DNA from: Lunularia cruciata
Lineage: Eukaryota > Streptophyta > Marchantiopsida > Lunulariales > Lunulariaceae
Length of the DNA: 64,000 nucleotides
Direction: 5' to 3'
NCBI GenBank assembly: GCA_948567375.1
Contig: OX419755.1
Location: forward strand, 83,284,218 to 83,348,217
Position 1 is the stretch's first letter. Each line of letters opens with the position of its first letter. Both the position numbers and the translations under genes were made by a program. The notes under the pieces were generated by a model that saw only the letters and a list, made by a program, of their open reading frames with translations, was not told the origin of the DNA and searched no databases. Shown here one piece after another: positions 23,529 to 34,441 of the stretch.

Positions 23529-24014
23529 TATAAAATACCAAGATCAAAGAGAGAGATAGTAGAATGGAAGATCACATTGAGACAATTAAGTGTGGGAAAC
23601 TTTGAATGCCTAGCATGACCTTTGGTTTTGGTATTTATAAGGAGTATACAAGGCTCTTGAGAAGCTTCTCAAGAAGCTTTGTTAAACCACTTTCTTGGAG
23701 TGCAAGCCAAGTTAATTGAGAAGCTTCTCAAGAAGCTTGCTTCTAGAAATCACCTACTTGACATGCAAGCTAAGTTAGTTAGAAACTTCTAGAAGCTTCT
23801 TTCTAGAAGCTATCTACTTGGGGTGCAAGCTAAGCTCATTTGGAAGCTCCCAAGAAGCTCCCTTCTAGAAATCATTGCTTGGCATGCACGTTATTCAATA
23901 CTTAGAAGGTACCAAGTAGCTTCCTAGATACTTGTAAAATATTCTAGGCTAATTTGGTAGATTTGCTACTTTGTTAGCCTTGACTAACTCATCAATAAAC
24001 TCCATATTGTTATA
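23529..24014 (-). repeat. 3' LTR of the minus-strand family B element
   Basis: 486 bp. It contains a perfect four-unit heat-shock element at 23782-23799 and further GAAGCTTC blocks at 23660-23750. The TATA-like TTTATAAGGAG (plus-strand view) is near 23634. Confidence 0.9.
23782..23799 (+). promoter_or_regulatory. Perfect four-unit heat-shock element in family B LTR
   Basis: GAAacTTCtaGAAgcTTC: four alternating units with exact two-base spacing, followed at 23801 by another TTCtaGAA. This is the best match to the heat-shock factor trimer site in the window. Confidence 0.75.
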
Positions 24015-27000
24015 TATTCTCCCGCCGCTATTTAGTGATGTCCTTGTCACCATTGAAGCTTGAAACTCTTGGATGGCCATTTGTGCATTCTAGAGATGAG
24101 AAAAAGACTCTCAAGGGGTATAATGAAGGAGATACCCTTTCCATAGGACTTTGTACTTTGTATGTTGTCGATGGCCTCGTTGAATGTGGCAACATGCAAG
24201 GATAGGATCAACATGAGAGGAAAAAGAAGTTGGCTTAGGAACAAAGGGTTTCAACTTGGATATTGAAAGACATGGTGGATGTGCATATGACAAGGCAAGG
24301 AAAGTTGATAAGCAACATGACAAATTCTTTGGGTGATATCAAAGTGTCTTATCCAATTAAGAGTAAGTTTACAAAGTTGGGTATCAAGTGGGAAGGGTAG
24401 GCCACTAAACAAGAGCATGACCTTATCACCAACTTGAAAGGTGAGATCACAACGATGGTGGTTTGCATATTGTTTATGATGATTCTAAGCAACAAGGAGA
24501 TGAAAATTGGCTTGTTGGAGAGATTGGGATATGGTGGTCAAGAAGGTGGAAGTATGAGGGACATGAGATGGAGGAGGAGTAGAAAGGAATCTAGAACAAG
24601 TGGATCTTGGTTGAATTTAACAAAGAAAAGAGAGAATCTGGTGCTTGCCTATTTGGAATTATTATATGCAAACTCGATAGCTGCAAGACATTCATCCCAA
24701 TTGGTATGGTGAACATTGACAAAGGCACAAAGTATATCTTCCAAGGTGCGATTTGCACGTTCAATTTGTCCATTAGTTTGAGGATGATAGACCATGGACA
24801 AGGAAAGCTTGCTACCAAGTATCTAGAATTGTGTTTGCCAAAATTTTCCAATGACTCAAGGATCATAGTCAGAGATGAGTATACGAGGCATCCCATGATG
24901 CTTGAAGATATTGTTGAAGTAGATCTTCACCAATGTTTGAGCATCCACGTTATAAGAGGTTGGTGCCAAATGGATTTGCTTACTAAGCTTATCCACAAAC
25001 ACCATGATTGTTGTGTGATCTGCTTTGTCTCCGGCAAGGATGTGATGAGATATAAACTTACATGTTCCCAACAAGCAGATGGAATTAGGAAAGGATGAAG
25101 GAGTACACTCAATTTCTAATTGATGGCCTTGCTGCGTTGGAAGCTCTCACAAGATCAAACAAACTCTTGAACATCTCGTGGCATGTTGGGCCACCACAAT
25201 TGGTGTTTGAGGGTACCCAAGGTCTTGTCCACACCATGTGACCAATGATTGGTAAGTCATGGACTTCTTAGAGATGCAAAAGTTGGAGATCACACTTGGC
25301 TAGAACATAGATCTGGTTCTCATAAAATAGATTGTTTTCCTTGAAGGAGAAGGTGTTGTACTCCTTGTTGCATGCTACAAGACAACCTTGTACCATTTGA
25401 AGAAAGGATCTTGTTGTATAACTATCCTAAACTCAAGTTGGACTTTGGAGTCAACTGACATTTTTGTAATTGTCACCATGATGAGAGGAAGAGATTTCAA
25501 ATCAGGTCATTGTGATAGGGCATTGAGGATGATAAGTACTGTACTTAATTTTGATGTCAAATAATTATAGTTATTCCTCCCATCTTTGATGTTGACTCTT
25601 CATGTGTTCCAAACGTAATGTTTGCAACAAGGGCTTATGATCAATTTGCATGATCACTTGTTTCCCCAAGAGATAATGCCTTGGTGGCATATACCATTTG
25701 CTAGTCGTTCCCAATCTTGAGCAGAGTAGTTCCTTTCCATTGTATTTAGTTGGCAACACGCAAAGGCAATTGGATGTAACTCATATGGGAATTCTTGCTG
25801 CAACATGGCCAATTGCAAAGTTAGAAGCATCAAAATCAACCACACAAGGTAGTTGAGGATCATATGGTTGAAGAATGTGTCTTGAAGACACCACATGTTT
25901 AAGCTTCTGGAATGCTTCTTCATGCTTGGTGGTCCATTGAAAGCTTGAGTTCTTTCTCAAGAGGTTGGTCAATGGTGCGGCAATATGAGCATAGTAATGT
26001 GTGAACCATTGGTAAAAGCTTGCTAATCCATTAAATGCTTGTACTTCTATAGCATCCTTGACTTGTAGTAGAACTTCCACTGACGTAGTCATCTTAGGAT
26101 GTCTCACATGTGATTTGTGTATTCTGCCTCTATCTTGCTATTGATTAAATATCATCCAAGAACACTATCACGTACCAATCCAATAACTCATCCAACACCC
26201 AATACATCTGATCTTGGAGACCATTGGAGAATTATTGAATCCAAAAGGTAGAACTCTCCACTCAAACTGCCCATACCTTGTGCAAAATGTAGTCTTTTAT
26301 GCATATTCTTTGTCAATGGGAATTTGCAAATAGCCGCTTTGGAGATCCAACTTGGAGAAGTATAGTGCACCACTCAATTGATCAAGCAAGTCATCAATTT
26401 GAGACAAGTGATATGCATTCTTCATTTTTTTGATTGAGGCTACAATAATCAATACATAAGCAAAGTCCTCCATCCTTCTTTGGAACAAATAGTACCGGTG
26501 CTCCCTAAGGAGATGTACTATGCAGTATGAATCCTTCTCCAACAACTATGTTAGTGTTTATTGGATCTCATCCAAATCCTTTGATGAGAGCCAATAGATT
26601 GGTCTATTCACTGGAATACTTCCTCGCAAGAACTCAATCTTGAAGTGCATACCATGATCAAAAGGTAATCCCTTTGGAAGATCATCTAGAAACACATCTG
26701 AAAACTCTTGGGTTATTTGATCAATAATTGCTTGATGAGGCTTTTGATCCTCTTAAAATTCTCCTTGCACAATCAACTTGATCCACACTACAAAAATAGA
26801 TTTATCTTCCTCCAATGTTTTCTTTATGGCCACTTACTAACAAAGTTCACACCTTGGGACTTATCTTCCTTCAAAGCTTGCTCTATGGCTACTTTCCCAA
26901 CAAAATTCCCTTCTTGGGACTGACTTTTCTTAGGTGTCTTATTGAAAGGTGCTAGACAACTAATTAGAAATTCCTACCTTGGTATTGTACTTGAATTTGT

Positions 27001-28559
27001 CATCAACTCCAATCATTGAACCTTATGACGTTCAAGCCAAGGTAGACCTAGAATGATGTCATAGTGCAGAGGTGCCACTACAAACCTCATACACTCCAAA
27101 TACTCCTTCCCAATCTTGAAGGTAACAATATGCAAAGTATTAAATGCATAACCCTTTCTACCATCCGCCATCATCAATCTATTTCCAATTACTGGTTTGA
27201 TAGGAATACTTAATTCTTTTGCTAATTGCATAGACATGCAATTCTTTGAGCTTCCAAAATCAACCAAAATCCTACAACCACAATCAAATATAGTACCTTG
27301 CAAGTGAAGCAAACTTGCATAAGTTGAGCCTTCAATCCTATTGGAACTAATCAAGTTCCCAATAGTGGCTCAAAATCTCCTATCTAGATTCCTTGTTTCC
27401 CCGATCATTCTGCTCGACAAACTCTATTTGGATGATTTTTTAAAATCACTCATTCTTGAGTGGACATTCAGCAATGTGGTGTCCAATTTGGTGATAATAA
27501 AAACAATCATTATTTTTTCAAAATCTTTCCTGGTCTGCTATGCCAAGTGGTCTCCATTGGATGGCATCAATCTCCATTAGTGCCAGCTCCTCCACTCGTG
27601 TGTAAATGTGTTGGTAGGTTTTGTGAAGGTCGAGGGCAAGATCAAGTTATCCCAACCATAGAATCAAAGTGCTTAGCCAACTGCATGGTTTCTTTTAAGT
27701 GTTTTGGCTCTTGCATAGTCACTTCCAATTTGGTTCGTGACTTCAAGCCTCTCACAAATTGATCCAAAGCTTCACTATTTAGTATATCTGGAATTTGCAT
27801 AATGGTGTTCTATAATTGTGTGATGTAGCTTCTTATAGAACCAATCTGCTTCAACTCTGCCAACTTATCTTGTGCGGCTTAAGTGATATTTATTGTTTGG
27901 AATTGCACAAATATTGCACCTTTGAATTCTTTCCATATCAAGATTGGCGCAAAAAATTGCCATTCAGCTCATTCCACTTGGAATCACTACCATAGTTTTG
28001 CCAGTCCATCCAATTGGCTTGAAGCTAAGAGAATTTGTTTCTTTCATCTTGAAGATTTGTAGCCTCAAAAAACATTCACAGTCAAATACAAAATTCTCTA
28101 TTGCACCCAAAAGATTCTTACCATCAAATACCTTGGGTTTTAAAAATTAGATTTTCCCTTCTACTTCTCAAAATGTTGCTCTCTCTATGCACTCTTGTCA
28201 TTGATGGTCTTGTTCATCCAACAATCAAGTAATGTGCTCAATTTGTTGCTACATAGTAATGGTAACCTCGGTCATTGCTTCCATAGCTATTATTATTCTA
28301 TCACACTACCCTCAATTTATCTAATTTATTAACGCATAGATGTAACACGTCCATGGTTCTCCATATGTTACAATTTGAAGTACCAAGGGTTCCTTAGACA
28401 AGGTGATTGCATTTTAGAAGATTTTGCCCAAAGCGTGAGGTGACAAATTATGTAAAATGATTTTTGGGTAGTACTCAGACACAAAAATCCCAATGGTTTG
28501 GCGGAAATAGATTTGGTGGTCCAAAAATTCCATCTATACCATCCTTACTCTAATACCAA

Positions 28560-29037
28560 TATAAAAGACCGAGACCAAGACCCAAGAGAGAAATAGGAGA
28601 ATGGAAGATCACATTGGGACACTTGAGTGTGGGAAACTCCAAATGCCTAACATGAGCTTCAGTTTTGGTATTTATAAGGAGTATACAAGGCTCTTGAGAA
28701 GCTTCTCAAGAACTTTCCTTAAGCCGTTTTCTTGGAGTGCAAGCCAAGTTAACAGGGAAGCTTCTCAAGAAGTTTCCTTCTAGAAATCACTTACTTGGCA
28801 TTCAAGATAAGCTAATTAGAAATTTCTAGAAACTACCTACTTGGGGTGCAAGCTAAGCTAGCCTAGAAGCTTCCAAGAAGCTTCTTCTTAGAACTCACCA
28901 CTTGGCATGCAAGTTAATCAATACTTGAAAGGAACCAAGTAGCTTCCTAGATACTTCTAGAATATTCTAGGTTAATTTGGTCTAATTGTTACTTCATCAA
29001 CCTTGACTAACTCGTCAGTAAACTCCATATTGTTACA
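28560..29037 (-). repeat. 5' LTR of the minus-strand family B element
   Basis: 478 bp, starting TGTAACAATATGGAG at 29037. GAGAAGCTTCTCAAGAA at 28695 and TTCTAGAAACT at 28827 are heat-shock-element-like. Its sequence is close to the 3' LTR at 23529-24014, as expected of one element. Confidence 0.9.
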
Positions 29038-29042
29038 TTATT

Positions 29043-30744
29043 TATGAACATGAAATGATACAATTGGTTAATTGGTTAGAAATGTTGTCCTAGTTGTGTA
29101 CTTGTTTGGTTATCGCATCCTCTCATGTATTGATTTTGATGTATAATATGCAATCATGACTTAATTTGAACTTTTAGTAGATACTAGATGCATAGTATAT
29201 AATCATTACTTAATTTGAACTTTTTAGTGTGTACATGAGGATTCATAAGGTGTCCTACCATTCAACTAGTTTGAGAGAAACTGGATTGTATATCATGGAA
29301 GGGATAAAAAATTTGATACTTTGATACTTTTCATAAAAGTGACAATTTTCACATCAATAAAGTACAATTTTAAGATTTGTAATTTTTAAGATTATTAACT
29401 ACAAATTTATAAATGATCTTTAACACTATTGTGCTCAACTACATCTTGATAGTATATTTTTAGCATAAATACATTCTAGTGAAGTACATCCTAATTTGTA
29501 AATTTTACTAGCAGAATTTACCATGTTTTGGGTTTAAATTTACACAAAATCAGATTATTATTTCAGTTTTTATTCACTAAAAATGGATATGTTAATTTTT
29601 ATATTATTTTTCAGTAAAAGAGGATTAAAAATATTTTTATTTGTCTAGAAACCAATACTTATCGGTTTAATGAGAAAGAATGGTCTAGTATTTCAATGTG
29701 TTGGCAATTGATCACCCAAGATTTCACAATATTTAGTTTGGTCCAGAGCCAATATAAAATAAATAATTAGCTTCTATATTGAATATATACATCTTATTCA
29801 ATTAAGGTAATTGATCGTTTGATCTAAATGGCATAATAGAGAGTATATTTTTGTCCACTTGAGTTTTCATACAAGAATGTAAAGCCCAAGGAATGTAAGT
29901 ACCTCTTTAGTAAAAGTTATAACACCCATAACTTTTCTAACTCCTCCCATGATTTTTTAGCTGCTCTAATTCTCTTATATCCAACTAATTATGATAACCA
30001 GTTTTCCGAATAAATATATTCTTGTAGATACTATATACATTACAAAGTCAAACTACATCCAAAAGTACAGATCATTGTTCTACACTATTCACATGACCTT
30101 CAAAAGATGAGAACTCATAAGGGATAAAAATCTTCAAATTCCAGTTTTTAACACTAACAATTCATACAATCAATCAAACAAGGGTAAGGTACACTCCTCG
30201 GTAGACTAATGTATGACAGCTTTACCACTTACATTACACTTACACTTATTACAGAACACTTTGCCTCCAATATTAGATTAATTTCACATCGATTAACCTT
30301 CGATAATGACACAGGTTCGATCTTGTCTATGGAGTACCCTCCAAGAAACTATCGACTTCCTGAAGCAAGTGTCAAAGAGATCGAGACTTTGGGCACTCTT
30401 CACTGAAACTGCACTACAGTTCTCTTAGTATTGTTGTATGTGACGAACCATCAAACTATGAACACGCACTTCACCATTCTCTGTCTCTCAAGATTCTGGA
30501 ACACGTTCGGCTGTAGGAGCACGAGAACGTGTCACCCTTGCCAACACCAGGGACCTGAAGGTTGTGGACGAATCATCTGCAGACGTCTGGCCACGGCAAA
30601 GCTGCCATAGATCAGAATAGATAACTGAAGCTTCCATGTCCTGCTGTTACGGAACAAACCGTGTAAAGAACAGTTAAAGAGCCTGTTTTTCCTCGAAAAT
30701 GAGTGTTGGTGAAAAAGTCATGGAAACTCCAAAGTGGGATCGAT
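29043..30744. other. AT-rich intergenic DNA
   Basis: 29043-30180 shows nothing. From about 30200 composition is more balanced; an open frame at 30209-30406 (65 aa) resembles no family known to me and lacks supporting context, so it is left uncalled. Confidence 0.5.
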
Positions 30745-30862
30745 GTGGACCCTATTTCCGTCCTATAATGTATCGCTTTCCCTGGATCCATAATCGCTTT
30801 CCACGGATTGATAGGGTCTTCCCGTCTTTCGTGTTTGCTAGGCGGTCGCCTTCTCTCGATCA
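30745..30862 (+). repeat. Copy of the non-LTR element 3' tail, about 110 bp
   Basis: TTGATAGGGTCTTCCCGTC at 30806, TTTCGTGTTTGCTAGGCGGTC and then GCC match the tail of the element at 3444-7114. Weaker similarity extends upstream (GACCCTATTTCC near 30748). No coding part of the element is attached. Confidence 0.7.
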
Positions 30863-30913
30863 ATGAATATGTGATGCTTTTGGGAGTTCAGCACACAGTA
30901 CGTGGTGATTAGC

Positions 30914-31083
30914 GTTTTTCTCACGTAGTAGTCGAGAAGCCACTATACGTCCCTGCAACTAAATTGCATTTGTTGGAGAGCCGAGTTGTTGCTAAAGACA
31001 ACTGTTAGCGGTGTCCAAAGTTTTCCTCACGTCGTAGTCGAGAAGCCAATATACGTCCCTACAATTGTTGCTAAAGACAACTG
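30914..31083 (+). repeat. Tandem duplication with internal deletion
   Basis: TAGTCGAGAAGCCACTATAC at 30928 recurs as TAGTCGAGAAGCCAATATAC at 31033, and TTGTTGCTAAAGACAACTG occurs at 30986 and 31065. The second copy lacks about 30 bp of the first. The offset at the 5' part is 105 bp. Confidence 0.85.
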
Positions 31084-31164
31084 GGAGGAACTTCAGGAAT
31101 TTTTTCCAAGTAATTTCGGCTTGAGTATAAAGGTTTTTCCATTTTATTTTATTTATATATTTAA

Positions 31165-31965
31165 TGCCAGCCACCAACCACCTCATCATTGTGAAGAAGT
31201 TCCAAACCTAGGTTTGGCTCACCTGTCTACCTCTTCGCTATTCACTTGTGAAGGTGATTTTACACTAGATGTAGTAGCTAGATTGCACATCGTGTTTTTG
31301 GAGGACAAAGGATAACTACCCATGTTGTCATCAAAGATATAGTGTTTGCTATAGCATGAGAGAGTATATACCTTGCTTGTAGAGAGCATTCATATTCTTT
31401 GCACATGACTCGTGGCAGAATAGACTTATACTTGGTCTTAGATGATCAAGTGACAATGGCGGATGTTGTGGTTATAGATTCTAAGGTTGATGCAGTTTTG
31501 GAAGAAAAATTACTCATCCTCCTGGGTGAGCAACGACTGGAGCAATAGCACCCTATACAAGGTCTCCAAGTATAATGATATACATCCAGGTCACCTCTTT
31601 GTTCTTCTAGTCTTGGAATTATTTCGAGCTATGGACACAATGATAGATGCTTTTTTAGTGAGTGCACGTGAGCTTATCATATGAGATGCCAAAGGATACC
31701 ACTTTCATTCTTTTGCTTTGTATTATATTTTGAATAGCATTCTTTTGCTTTGTATTATATTTTAAATAGCATGTGTCCATGGCTCTAGCGAGAACATTGG
31801 TGGTGCAATCCATAGTGATCACTCTAGGTGATGCTTCTTTGGATGCTCCAATAGTTATTAAACCTTCTGACTTACCATTTTACTTCTTTTGTCTCTCCCT
31901 TGCATGGCTTGATGGGTCTTCCCATCCTTCATGTGTTCTACGTGGTCGCTTTTTTCTAGCTGGAA
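31165..31965 (+). mobile_element. 5'-truncated copy of the non-LTR element (knuckle, tail and 3' UTR)
   Basis: Plus-strand copy of the 3' part of the minus-strand element at 3444-4260. It starts near CCAGCCACC and encodes the degraded knuckle (FTCEGDFTLDV near 31245), GYHF/ARELII-type tail peptides (HPGHLFVLLVLELFRAMDT near 31583-31640), then the noncoding part and the conserved tail at 31915-31960 (GATGGGTCTTCCCATCC, then CTACGTGGTCGC). Having two independent copies is what shows that the short tails elsewhere are the 3' end of this family. A 33-bp internal duplication lies at 31703-31770. Confidence 0.8.
31703..31770 (+). repeat. 33-bp tandem duplication
   Basis: CATTCTTTTGCTTTGTATTA followed by TATTTT(G/A)AATAG occurs twice in a row with one difference, inside the non-LTR copy. 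Confidence 0.85.
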
Positions 31966-32570
31966 AGTCTTCTTGTCTTTATCATTAGCATGGGTAGTTT
32001 TTGTATATGGTGTTCTAGTAGCCTTTGAATGGTTCCCTTAATTCATTTAGCAATCTTTTTTTGGTGGCCTGATTTCAGGCCACCAAAAAAAATAGAATGT
32101 ATATATATAGAGGACCGAAGGCGCAAAGCGAAAATATCTATAGACTTTCCCCGTTCAGCTCTGTCCCGGCCGGCCGGGCAAACCCGAGACGGGCAGGGGA
32201 CACTCTTTGTTAGTAGGATCCTCAGAAATTTAGTGTGACGCTGCGCAACTCTGATGCGTTCAGCACAGGAAAAGCCCAAAGATAAGTCGGAGGAAAAGGG
32301 GCCGATATTAAGTTGGGAACCGGTAAAGACAGAAAGCGGATCTGTAAGCTCTTGAATTGCGATAGAGATGGGGATATGTTCGAGCAGTATATTATGGCAC
32401 CACACGATCGTGAATGGATTCATGGTACTTGTACAGTAAACGGAAACGCGGGAGTTCTTACGGTCAGACTGGTTGGTTCTATAACTGCTGATTACGTTGT
32501 TGGCAGTGTCCTAGTTCATTGTATATAGAGTGCAGGAGTTCGCAGATTGGAGCTGAACCTTCGATCAAAC
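31966..32570 (+). other. Upstream region of the PEBP gene
   Basis: Contains the palindrome at 32056-32091 and a TATA-like run at 32100-32110. The base composition turns more GC-rich after 32110. No other open frame with a recognisable product. Confidence 0.5.
32056..32091. repeat. Perfect 17-bp inverted repeat with 2-base loop
   Basis: TTTTTTTGGTGGCCTGA (32056-32072), TT, TCAGGCCACCAAAAAAA (32075-32091). It lies 480 bp upstream of the PEBP start codon and just before a TATATATATAG run at 32100. It could be a foldback element, a fusion of two transposon ends, or a regulatory palindrome; the sequence does not decide. Confidence 0.9.
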
Positions 32571-33334
32571 ATGGCAGTTTTCAGTTGTAGTCATGCGCTT
32601 ACAGTGCTCGTTGTCTATTCGTTGTGCTTACTGCATGTAACGAATGCTGTGGAGTACGCTAGCCAGAAAGTGAATGATCTCGAGACGGTTGTTCCTCCTT
32701 ATGTAGATGCTTTCGGAGCTCCCAGCGCTACTGTCAAGGTCTACTTCAACACCAACAGCACAATTGGGAAAGTGAAGCTCGGGAAGTTGTATGCGAAGAA
32801 TGAAACTCAGGCAGAACCTCATGTTGTCATCAAGGGCGACGCAATCGAGAAGGACAGTTACTACACGTTGATTACAGTGGACCCTGATGCCAGAAGTCCT
32901 ACTAATTTCACCGCCAGGAACATTCTGCATTGGCTCGTTGTCAACATTCCCGGTTCTATCAAAGACAAGCAAGGTACATTGCTGCTTACTGATTGAATTT
33001 TGGGCCTTAAACAAGAGCTTCGAAATCTGACCTCTGTTTAGCCTGTGATTCGGAGCTGAGAACAAGCAACGGGTATTTTAATCTTTCTCGACGGTGATCT
33101 TGGACTGAAGAATTCTCTTTACCGAAGAAACTGTTATCAGTCGCAATCGCATCGATCATCACCTGATTCGACCAAATCCACTTGGTTGAAATTATCGTGC
33201 AACCAAAATCCCCGTAGTGTCGATACGACGAAGCCTTGCACATGTCCAAACAGAGAGTATGAAGATTGTGATCCTTGTTATCCCACGCGGTCGCCTTTGA
33301 CTCTCGATTTTGAAGATTGACAAAAATAAATGGC

Positions 33335-33399
<65 letters not shown>

Positions 33400-34441
33400 A
33401 TGTGCAGTCTAGCTTCTAACCTGAAAATTATCTGATCTCAGCAATTACGGCCGTCGGTGATGAAGCGGTGAAATATCGTGGACCTGCGCCCCCCATCGGC
33501 ACCCATCGATACATTTTCTTGCTCTTCAGTCAGGTTAGTGATCCGACCTTCTTTCGAGAAATTTGGTTAACGTCTTTTTATTGATCACGGCACACGGTTT
33601 CTGCGTTTGCCCCTTGAATTCGGGACGTCAGCTAAAGTGCTGACGAGTAGGGCAATTCTGGAGAATCAAGCCCCCAAGTGTTACCCTTTCTCAGCTGAAA
33701 CACCATTCTCCCAGTTCTGACCGGCTCAGGTTGCAACATTTCTCTCCAATGGGTTATGAGTGTCCATCCGACTGAACTCGGTATGTTTACAAATTTATCG
33801 TAGGTTTGAGATAAAGTGCTTTCTCTTTCCCGTGTATGCTTGAATATGCCTGCTACGGCAACGTCTCGGGCATCCGTGCATTTTCCTTACTTCGCCGATT
33901 TCCCGCATAGAATCTCCACAAGTCAGACAACGAAGACGATTTCACAGAGTCATCTTCCTCATCCCTGATTAAAGTCTCCCCTGAATATGTTTTCGACGGC
34001 GAGGTCTCAGGCATCCGCGCATTTTTCTTACTTCGCCGATTTCCCACATAGAATCTCCACCAAGTCACACAACGAAGACGATTTCACAGAGTCATGTTCC
34101 TCATCCCTGATATAAGTTCGGTAGCTGAAGTTGTAGCGCTTACAGCTCTGTGTGGAACTAACTTGTGCCGCAAATGCACAGGATACTTGATGTCTCGGAT
34201 TCTGAGATGCTACTCTAACAAATGAGCTACTTAAGGAGACATCGTCTGGTATAAATGTAGTCCCTGTGGTTTACACGAAATGACGCTGACATGTTCCTGC
34301 TGGATTGTGCAGGGCAAGGAGAAGCTTACAGTCCCTGAGTTCCCACGCCCCCTCTTCAGCGTAAGAAATTTCACAGAAACTTATGGTTTGAGTTGGCCAT
34401 TGGGAGGCACTCTCTTTCGGGCTTCATTCGACGATCAATAG
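32571..34441 (+). CDS. Secreted PEBP-family protein, 3 exons, 207 aa
   Basis: Exons 32571-32973, 33442-33533 and 34313-34441; GT-AG introns, phases 1 and 0, ending in TAG. Residues 1 to about 26 form a signal peptide (hydrophobic core LTVLVVYSLCLL, then NA|VEYA). The mature part has the PEBP ligand-pocket motifs DPDARSP at 104-110, LHWLVVNIPG at 119-128 and GTHRY at 154-158, and a family-type C-terminus (FSVRNFTETYGLSWPLGG). Four N-glycosylation sequons (N62, N77, N112, N184) fit passage through the secretory pathway. FT/TFL1/MFT proteins are about 175 aa without signal peptide; the FT Tyr/TFL1 His switch position is Ile here, so this is not a florigen-type protein. PEBPs bind anionic phospholipids or act as protease and kinase modulators; the role here is unknown. 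I chose ATG 32571 over 32547 because it puts the hydrophobic segment at the N-terminus. Confidence 0.9.
33339..33397 (+). repeat. (GA)n microsatellite in PEBP intron 1
   Basis: About 29 GA units without interruption, ending 44 bases before the intron 1 acceptor AG at 33440-33441. On the sense strand this is a purine tract where a polypyrimidine tract would be more usual. Confidence 0.97.
33842..34115 (+). repeat. 141-bp tandem duplication in PEBP intron 2
   Basis: CATCCGTGCATTTTCCTTAC at 33871 recurs as CATCCGCGCATTTTTCTTAC at 34012, and ACGAAGACGATTTCACAGAG occurs in both. The period of 141 leaves a repetitive open frame on the minus strand (33853-34068), which I take to be a by-product. 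Confidence 0.92.

Larger units (their letters stand above)
23529..29037 (-). mobile_element. Second complete family B Ty3/gypsy chromovirus, decayed
   Basis: Minus-strand element with 5' LTR 28560-29037, PBS-like TTGGTATTAGAGT just inside it, and 3' LTR 23529-24014 preceded by a purine tract (AGCGGCGGGAGAA, minus strand). A perfect 5-bp target duplication TTATT flanks it (23524-23528 and 29038-29042). Domains in minus order: gag knuckle (IGHHIAECP near 27490), protease 27354-27013 (ILVDFGSSKNCMS; the catalytic D-S-G is D-F-G), RT 26545-26190 ([11 protein letters not shown]), RNase H 26107-25571 (VVDFDASNFAIG), integrase 25100-24600 (VFVDKLSKQIHLAPTS; LISDYDP), chromodomain near 24220-24050 (KVLWKGYLLHY). 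Stops and frameshifts inactivate it. The inner ends of both LTRs read TA instead of CA and the 3' LTR begins TA instead of TG, typical of C-to-T decay. Confidence 0.93.

Noticed and set aside
30209..30406. 65-codon frame in the 29-31 kb gap
   Set aside because: No family resemblance and no surrounding coding signal.
33262..33298. Possible further copy of the non-LTR tail in PEBP intron 1 (CCCACGCGGTCGCCTTTG)
   Set aside because: Only about 18 bases match well and the rest diverges; too short to separate from chance.
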